Positions 7,244-11,457 of a stretch of DNA of 11,457 nt are shown piece by piece. The stretch spans positions 1-11,457 of the forward strand of contig JAFTRQ010000071.1 in assembly GCA_017462125.1 (NCBI GenBank), written 5' to 3'. The translations under genes were made by a program, and so were the position numbers. This stretch comes from Clostridia bacterium (lineage in GTDB: Bacteria; Bacillota_A; Clostridia; Oscillospirales; CAG-272). Under the pieces are notes generated by a model. The model did no database searches and was not told the origin of the DNA. It worked only from the letters and a program-made list of their open reading frames with translations. Within the stretch, counting starts at the first letter, position 1. Every line of letters begins with the position of its first letter.

Positions 7244-8197
7244 TTATTGTTCGGGAATGCCCGCGAGTGTCTTCTTTAATGACTCAGCCAAAAATTCAAC
7301 GTACTCTTGGTTCGTGATCCCGTAGTTTTGGTACGGGGCATTCGGATCGACACCGAACGCCCCAAGAATTGTGCCCTCATTGTACCTGTTGATGGTTACG
7401 ACAACGTAGGTAATTGTTTTCGTCGTGGTCTGACCGTTCACCGTTACACTCAAGTCTTTCTTTTTTTCGGTAGCCTCAACGCTAAACAACTGATCCGAAA
7501 CGCTGTCAAGCTTACCGACCAATTGCGCCTTGCTCGTTCCGCTTTGTCCCATTGCAACGGAATACGCCGCCAAGAAATATTCAACGTCATAATCAAACGC
7601 TTCATCAAGAGAGGTTAAGAAATCTCCTTTTGAGTATTCATGATCGTATTTTTCATCCGCCATAATTCCCTGCGCCTTTCGGACCGCCTGTGCGTATGCG
7701 CTCTGTACCGAGCCTTCTACCGCAAGTGATAGGTCGTCGTAGGAAGCGTTGAAGGTGTTGATATCAACGGTTTCCTCTTGACCAAACCCGAACATATCCC
7801 CAAACATATCGGTTATGTTTTGAAAGATAATATTCGGTAATGAAACGATACAGGCAATGAGAAGCACGACCACGAGACAGATACAAATGAGGATCTTGAA
7901 CAGCGTATGGCGCATAGCCCATGCAGCCGATATGATCGCTCCCCAAGGACCGCCCGCCGCTGTTCCCGCCGCGATCTCCGAGACCGCCTTTCCTGTTTCA
8001 ACGCCTGCCTTGACCGTGGCAGCAGCAGAGTTTACGGTTGCCTCGGCTCCCTTGGCTGCCGCCTGCTTTGCCGCTTGCTTGCCGGCCTCTTTTCCTGCAT
8101 TCTTGCCTATGTTTTTTGCCGCGTTTCGCGCTTGCTTTGCGGCGTGCCCATAGTTGTCCTGACCGTCGCCCATCTGCTGCTTGCCCGGTTCTGCCAT
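7244..8197 (-). CDS. Single-pass membrane protein of the transfer channel, Ala/Lys-rich tail (317 aa)
   Basis: Three parts are visible. Residues 1-95 are a cytosolic Ala/Lys/Gly-rich segment with many AAK and AGK steps (18-50). Residues 99-121 are a strong membrane helix. Residues 122-317 form an exported domain with a beta-rich section around 245-270. Proteins with this N-terminus and stalk that I recall from Firmicutes elements usually continue into an NlpC/P60 or CHAP cell-wall hydrolase; this one ends at about the place where the hydrolase would begin. The stop is followed directly by the prgI ribosome binding site, so the end looks natural. The start is set at ATG 8197 because AAAGGAG (8207-8213) lies 9 bases upstream. 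An earlier in-frame ATG at 8206 touches that site and overlaps the methyltransferase stop. Role: probably a VirB8-like or cell-wall-spanning channel part, inferred. Confidence 0.75.
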   Translation of the reverse strand: MAEPGKQQMGDGQDNYGHAAKQARNAAKNIGKNAGKEAGKQAAKQAAAKGAEATVNSAAATVKAGVETGKAVSEIAAGTAAGGPWGAIISAAWAMRHTLFKILICICLVVVLLIACIVSLPNIIFQNITDMFGDMFGFGQEETVDINTFNASYDDLSLAVEGSVQSAYAQAVRKAQGIMADEKYDHEYSKGDFLTSLDEAFDYDVEYFLAAYSVAMGQSGTSKAQLVGKLDSVSDQLFSVEATEKKKDLSVTVNGQTTTKTITYVVVTINRYNEGTILGAFGVDPNAPYQNYGITNQEYVEFLAESLKKTLAGIPEQ

Positions 8198-8202
8198 AAT
8201 AA

Positions 8203-8922
8203 TCATCTCCTTTCTTTCATTTCGTTATATATACGGCGCTCGGCTGTTGCGAAGTGCTCTTCGTTCAGCTCAAAGCCGATATATCTTCTGTTTGTTCTGA
8301 TACAGGCAACGATCGTTGAACCGCTGCCCATACAGTTATCCATCACGACGTCACCTTCGTCGGTATACGTCTTTATTAAGTATTCAAGCAGTGCAACCGG
8401 CTTTTCGGTTGGATGCTCTGCACAGCTTGGATGAGCCTTCGGAAAGACCAAAACGCTTGTCGGATATTTTTCCGTGCTTCCGCATCTTACGTCGTCCGTC
8501 GGCTCAAAGCTTCCGTAATTTTGGTTCTTCATAGCCTTATCCTTATACGCTTTCCCTTTGCCGTGAAGCGGCTGTCCCTCTGTAAACTGCGGGCGGTATT
8601 TCGGTAGTTTCTTATAAAAGACGGCTATCTGCTCGTGTCGGCGAAGCGGCATTCTGTTTGCATTCAGAAAGCCTGAAATCAAAACCTTATCCCACACGAG
8701 ATCGTATCTGAACCATTTACGGTTGCTCTCAACCAGCTCTACGTAGAACCTTCCCTGCCCGAAAAGCAGGATGGCACCGTTGTCCTTGATGATCCTTTTA
8801 TACTCCCTCCAAAGCTCCTCGTAAGGAAGCTTTTTGTCACATGGATTTTTCGTCACCCCATACGGGAGGTCGCAAAGGATCAAATCAAGGCTTTTTGAAG
8901 GTATTTCCTTCATCAGCGTCAA
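8203..8922 (-). CDS. Beta-class DNA methyltransferase with a disrupted 5' end (239 aa from TTG)
   Basis: S-adenosylmethionine-dependent amino-methyltransferase (N6-adenine or N4-cytosine) with motif order IV, target region, X, I, which is the beta class. Motif IV is D18-L-P-Y21-G, a variant of DPPY. Motif X is H-P-T-E-K-P (170-175). The AdoMet motif I is D-N-C-M-G-S-G-S-T (195-203), followed by R-Y-I-G-F-E-L. The TTG start used here has AAGGAG five bases upstream, but it cuts into a block (G-D-C-L-T-L-M) usually preceded by a further ten or so residues. Those residues are encoded from ATG 8962 in another frame (see the frameshift entry). Such solitary methyltransferases on mobile elements usually protect against host restriction. 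No restriction gene is adjacent. Expression from TTG would give a protein 12 residues short at the N-terminus. Confidence 0.85.
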   Translation of the reverse strand: MTLMKEIPSKSLDLILCDLPYGVTKNPCDKKLPYEELWREYKRIIKDNGAILLFGQGRFYVELVESNRKWFRYDLVWDKVLISGFLNANRMPLRRHEQIAVFYKKLPKYRPQFTEGQPLHGKGKAYKDKAMKNQNYGSFEPTDDVRCGSTEKYPTSVLVFPKAHPSCAEHPTEKPVALLEYLIKTYTDEGDVVMDNCMGSGSTIVACIRTNRRYIGFELNEEHFATAERRIYNEMKERR

Positions 8923-8962
8923 GCAATCTCCTTGCTTGATATAGCTTGTTTGTATTGCACAT
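8920..8962 (-). other. Frameshift by 4-bp duplication at the start of the methyltransferase
   Basis: ATG 8962 lies 9 bases after the VirB6 stop, behind AAAGGAG (spacing 4). It reads MCNTNKLYQ and then goes out of frame, ending at a TGA after about 24 codons. The sequence at 8931-8938 is a tandem CTTGCTTG (CAAGCAAG on the coding strand). Removing one CAAG joins MCNTNKLYQ to GDCLTLMKEIP, the normal start of this family, and gives 251 residues. In the existing frame a TGA stands immediately upstream and no ATG, GTG or TTG precedes the TTG at 8922. A real mutation, an internal-start rescue and a sequencing error are all possible. Confidence 0.8.
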
Positions 8963-8971
8963 CACACTCCT

Positions 8972-11038
8972 TTACAGCTTTCTACGGTTGGGAGCTCTCT
9001 GCTCACCGATCTCGTGAGCCTCGGGAGTACCGTAGGCGGTTGGAGTATTGCTGTAACGAACACCGGGGACGTTTACCGTTCTGAGTCTGTCACCGTCATA
9101 TACCGGCTGACCGTTCTCATAAACGGGCTTACGTTCCACACAGGGCTCGCCGTGAACACCGTACCAAGAATTGCCGTTGGAGTCCTCATAGGTCTGATAC
9201 TCACCTCTCGGTGCCTGATACTGCGTTGCATCGTAGAACCTCGTTCCCGATCCGTCCTCGTGACGAACCTCGAAGTGTCCGCTATCAGCGTGGGAGTTAT
9301 CCACACCTGTGATCGGTTGCTCGTATCCCGGCATAAAGTTCTGGAAGAGTGCTTGGTTGTAATCCGCCGCGCCTTCTCCCGACTCAAAGCTCGGTGTTTC
9401 TGCGTGAGGCTTCATCGCATACCAGTCAACGCCGTCAGAGGTCTGCATCGTGCTATGAGGCGCCTTGGGCTCGTCATAGTAGGCACTATTGTACCACATC
9501 GTTTCTCCATCCGAAGTGGATGCGGCAATCTCTCCGACTCCAATTGAGCGAAGAATAGTTCCCGCTTCTGCATCCGGGAAGGTTGCTGCAACGGCTGCTG
9601 CTTCATCGGCACTTCCGATAAAGTTCGGGGTGCTGTAAAACTCACCTGCACCTGCTCCGCTTGCTACCTGATACCATTGTGAACCGTCCGAGGCACTGAC
9701 GAATGCGTGCGGTCCGCTTGGCTTTTCAAACTGGGAAGCATTGTACATCTCCACCGATGCCGCCTTTCCATCAGCTCCGGTTGCCGTAGTTGAGATGTGC
9801 CCTCCGCTGATCTGCGTTCCGCTGAGTGTCCTTCCCTGCATCTGAGGCATATAGTTTGCAAGACTCCTATCCGCTATATCCCCTGCAATCGTACCCGAAA
9901 CGTCGGGTGTACGGTTTGCGACCGTTGAAATGGATCGTCCGGTGAGTGTAGCACCGTTTCTTGCTGCCATACCGCCGAAAATCCGTCCAACAAAGCCGAT
10001 TGAACCGCCGGCACCCATTCGTGTACCACCTTGAACAACCGAGTCTCTGACGAAGGAATTACCCTTGAACTTGTCAGCAAAGGTTCCGCCGCCTCCGCCG
10101 GATCCCCCCTTGAAGGTGTGACCTGCGCTGCGGAAGCCGCTTCCGATTCCGGTTACAACTCTCGCCGCCATCAGAAGCTCCATACCCATTCCGGAGCCGG
10201 TTTGGGCTACGTTGAGTCCGATAGAAGCAAGATAGGAATCAAAGCGCTGTGCTGTTTTGAGGAATGCAATTGCGCAGAAAAGCCAGAGGAAGACGTTTCC
10301 TCGACCGTTTGACAATGCTCCGCCGTTCACAACGTACTGAGCCACCGAGGTATTAAAGGCTCGAAGGAACCATACGTTCATTACGAGAAGGAGCAATTGA
10401 GAGCCGACCATTCTGCACCAGGACTTGAAGACCTGTCCCGTTGCCTTGGATCCTCCCATCGAGTAAGCGAGAGGTGAGGTATAGCAAAGAATGCCGACCA
10501 CAATATACCTCTCGACCACCTCAAGAAGGAGCTTGAAGTAGTTCCAGCCGAGTGCGATAATAAGAATAATTTGAAGGATTGCTCCGACAACCGACATATT
10601 GGATACAAACTGTACCAGTCCGTTCTTCAGTACCGCCTCGACTCCCGCAAAGGTGAAATCCTCTCCCGTCATTGCTACGTCCATCAGAGCCGTATAAGGG
10701 GCTCGCGCGATATTCAATACATAAAGGAAGATCGGTTTTGCAAAGTAGATCAGAAATGCGAACAGCGCGCTTCGGAGAACCAGTCCCCACGGTTCCTCAG
10801 CCTCGGTGATCGGTCCTCCGAAGGTTTTGAAGAGCTGCCAGACAAGAATAATGAATAAAAGCGCCCACGCTGTGTACTGCATAATCGTGAACGCCTTTGA
10901 TACGAATGGGAAGTATTCTTCCATTGCTAACATATCTGTTCCAAGTGCATTAAGGAAAATACCCGAAACAGCATCCATCACGCTTGTTACCGTTCTGGCA
11001 ACCCAGTCGATTATGGCTTCAAATATCCAGTCAAGCAA
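8972..11038 (-). CDS. virB6: VirB6/TrbL-like polytopic channel protein with repeated C-terminal tail (688 aa)
   Basis: Inner-membrane channel component. After an amphipathic start (1-35), membrane segments are visible at about 50-70, 86-110, 145-165, 173-193, 211-228 and 248-262, the usual TrbL/VirB6 pattern. A Gly-rich linker (309-319, with GGSGGGGG) leads into a soluble tail of about 365 residues. The tail contains three degenerate copies of a ~85-residue unit whose best-kept part is Y-[ND]-x-[SA]...P...[DN]-G-x-x-W-Y at 431-458, 515-542 and 601-628. Many family members have variable extensions here; the repeats are probably involved in contacts outside the membrane or with other channel proteins. 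The start is TTG 11038, chosen because a near-perfect GGGAGGTGAT Shine-Dalgarno site (11044-11053) precedes it and no nearby ATG is in frame. Confidence 0.88.
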   Translation of the reverse strand: MLDWIFEAIIDWVARTVTSVMDAVSGIFLNALGTDMLAMEEYFPFVSKAFTIMQYTAWALLFIILVWQLFKTFGGPITEAEEPWGLVLRSALFAFLIYFAKPIFLYVLNIARAPYTALMDVAMTGEDFTFAGVEAVLKNGLVQFVSNMSVVGAILQIILIIALGWNYFKLLLEVVERYIVVGILCYTSPLAYSMGGSKATGQVFKSWCRMVGSQLLLLVMNVWFLRAFNTSVAQYVVNGGALSNGRGNVFLWLFCAIAFLKTAQRFDSYLASIGLNVAQTGSGMGMELLMAARVVTGIGSGFRSAGHTFKGGSGGGGGTFADKFKGNSFVRDSVVQGGTRMGAGGSIGFVGRIFGGMAARNGATLTGRSISTVANRTPDVSGTIAGDIADRSLANYMPQMQGRTLSGTQISGGHISTTATGADGKAASVEMYNASQFEKPSGPHAFVSASDGSQWYQVASGAGAGEFYSTPNFIGSADEAAAVAATFPDAEAGTILRSIGVGEIAASTSDGETMWYNSAYYDEPKAPHSTMQTSDGVDWYAMKPHAETPSFESGEGAADYNQALFQNFMPGYEQPITGVDNSHADSGHFEVRHEDGSGTRFYDATQYQAPRGEYQTYEDSNGNSWYGVHGEPCVERKPVYENGQPVYDGDRLRTVNVPGVRYSNTPTAYGTPEAHEIGEQRAPNRRKL
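9155..9748 (-). repeat. Three degenerate protein repeats within the VirB6 tail
   Basis: Gap-free 28-residue cores at residues 431-458 (9665-9748), 515-542 (9413-9496) and 601-628 (9155-9238) align to one another with spacings of 84 and 86 residues. Shared positions are Y2, N/D3, P10, S or D near 20, G22, W25 and Y26. Flanking sequence also matches loosely: an A-D...(M/F)-P block stands before each core (389-399, 477-489, 558-570). The DNA itself is not obviously repeated, so the duplications are old. Confidence 0.75.
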
Positions 11039-11043
11039 TTGAT

Positions 11044-11053
11044 ATCACCTCCC
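11044..11053 (-). promoter_or_regulatory. Strong ribosome binding site that fixes the TTG start of VirB6
   Basis: GGGAGGTGAT on the coding strand, nearly fully complementary to the 16S rRNA 3' end. Nine bases separate its GGAGG from the TTG at 11038. The strength of the site supports TTG as the real start despite its rarity, and may compensate for it. Confidence 0.8.
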
Positions 11054-11076
11054 TTTCGTGCTTGACTTGGATGCTC

Positions 11077-11445
11077 TCAGCCAGTGTAGTTTCCGCCGGT
11101 GATGAGCGGTTGCAGATACGCGACGATGAGACCGAGAGAGTTGAGGATTACCCAAGTAATCACGATTCTCTTCAGCCAAGCCGTTGCTTCATCCACTGCT
11201 CTTTGGTTGCGAGATACCATTCTCACCACAAGAGCGACTGCCGCCATAGTAACGGCGACGATGGTGCTGATCGCCAAGATTTGACCGTAAAAGTCCCGCA
11301 TGATTGCACTGAATCGATCCCAGATATTAGGGTTCTTATCTGCTGCAAGAACCGGCATTACCGAGATCATCAACGCAGAGACTGCTGAGACGAGTGTCCA
11401 ATATCCAACTTTCAGCTTACCAACTTTGGTCTGCATCTTTTTCAT
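11077..11445 (-). CDS. VirB2/TrbC-like small membrane protein, pilin-type (122 aa)
   Basis: A basic start (MKKMQTKVGKLK) leads into a hydrophobic stretch (15-33) ending in V-L-A-A-D, a probable signal peptidase site after about residue 34. Two further membrane helices follow at about 55-77 and 93-113, separated by a short charged loop (R-N-Q-R-A-V-D-E-A). Signal peptide plus two helices and ~85 mature residues is the VirB2/TrbC pilin layout, and the gene lies directly before VirB6 as in many T4SS operons. There is no specific sequence signature I can name, so another small T4SS membrane protein is possible. GGAGG at the right edge (11453-11457) stands 7 bases before ATG 11445. The VirB6 gene follows after 38 bases. 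Confidence 0.7.
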   Translation of the reverse strand: MKKMQTKVGKLKVGYWTLVSAVSALMISVMPVLAADKNPNIWDRFSAIMRDFYGQILAISTIVAVTMAAVALVVRMVSRNQRAVDEATAWLKRIVITWVILNSLGLIVAYLQPLITGGNYTG

Positions 11446-11457
11446 ATCGGCTCCTCC
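11446..11457 (-). promoter_or_regulatory. Ribosome binding site of the VirB2-like gene at the right edge
   Basis: The last twelve bases read GGAGGAGCCGAT on the coding strand, a good Shine-Dalgarno site immediately before ATG 11445. The promoter of the operon is therefore outside the window on the right. Confidence 0.75.

Noticed and set aside
8198..8206. Upstream in-frame ATG (8206) as the start of the single-pass membrane protein
   Set aside because: It directly touches the AAAGGAG site with no spacer, while the ATG at 8197 has an ideal 9-base spacing.
8931..8938. CAAG repeat as a classical phase-variation microsatellite
   Set aside because: Only two copies are present. Phase-variable tetranucleotide tracts normally have many copies, so a simple duplication or an error is more likely, although slippage cannot be excluded.
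9014..9547. 177-residue plus-strand ORF opposite the VirB6 tail
   Set aside because: Antisense to a well-supported coding tail with internal protein repeats; open only because of the codon pattern of the opposite strand.
1..11457. CRISPR arrays, tRNA or rRNA genes, insertion sequences, integrase or attachment sites
   Set aside because: I looked for repeat-spacer patterns, cloverleaf-like sequence, transposase motifs and flanking inverted repeats and saw none; nearly the whole window is accounted for by the transfer operon.

Overview
This window is a stretch of the conjugation (type IV secretion, T4SS) operon of an integrative conjugative element or conjugative plasmid from a Gram-positive host, most likely a gut-type Clostridia (Oscillospiraceae/Lachnospiraceae-like). 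The grounds are strong AGGAGG-type Shine-Dalgarno sites before almost every gene, use of TTG starts, a PrgI/VirB4/VirD4/VirB6 gene set of the Firmicutes type, and no outer-membrane core genes. Base composition is moderate and even throughout. No relaxase, integrase, tRNA or attachment site lies inside the window, so the exact element type cannot be settled.

Every real gene is on the minus strand and transcription runs from the right edge to the left. In order: a VirB2/TrbC-like small membrane protein (11445-11077); a VirB6/TrbL-like polytopic channel protein with a long repeated C-terminal tail (11038-8972); a beta-class DNA methyltransferase whose 5' end is broken by a 4-bp duplication (8922-8203, ancestral start at 8962); a single-pass membrane protein with an Ala/Lys-rich cytoplasmic tail (8197-7244); PrgI, the VirB3-like protein (7225-6902); the VirB4 ATPase (6921-4444); a small winged-helix protein (4430-3903); a 226-residue protein with a RusA-like acidic motif (3910-3230); a 380-residue winged-helix protein (3052-1910); the VirD4 coupling protein (1920-58); and the first 16 codons of a further, probably secreted or membrane-anchored, protein (48-1).

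Most genes overlap by a few bases or are separated by fewer than 40 bases. The one larger gap (3053-3229, about 177 bases) holds a strong stem-loop. No gene-free stretch exceeds 300 bases, and I see no internal terminator, so the set probably behaves as one transcript entering from the right of the window.

The right half supplies the transmembrane channel (VirB2, VirB6, VirB3 and the single-pass protein) and the VirB4 motor. The left half (winged-helix protein, RusA-like protein, second winged-helix protein, VirD4) is tightly overlapped and looks like a DNA-handling module that brings the transfer DNA complex to the coupling ATPase. The points most worth a second look are the RusA-type D-x-D-N...D-D spacing in the 226-residue protein, the threefold ~85-residue repeat in the VirB6 tail, the frameshifting CAAG duplication in the methyltransferase, the missing P-loop glycine in VirD4 and the stem-loop in the only sizeable gap.
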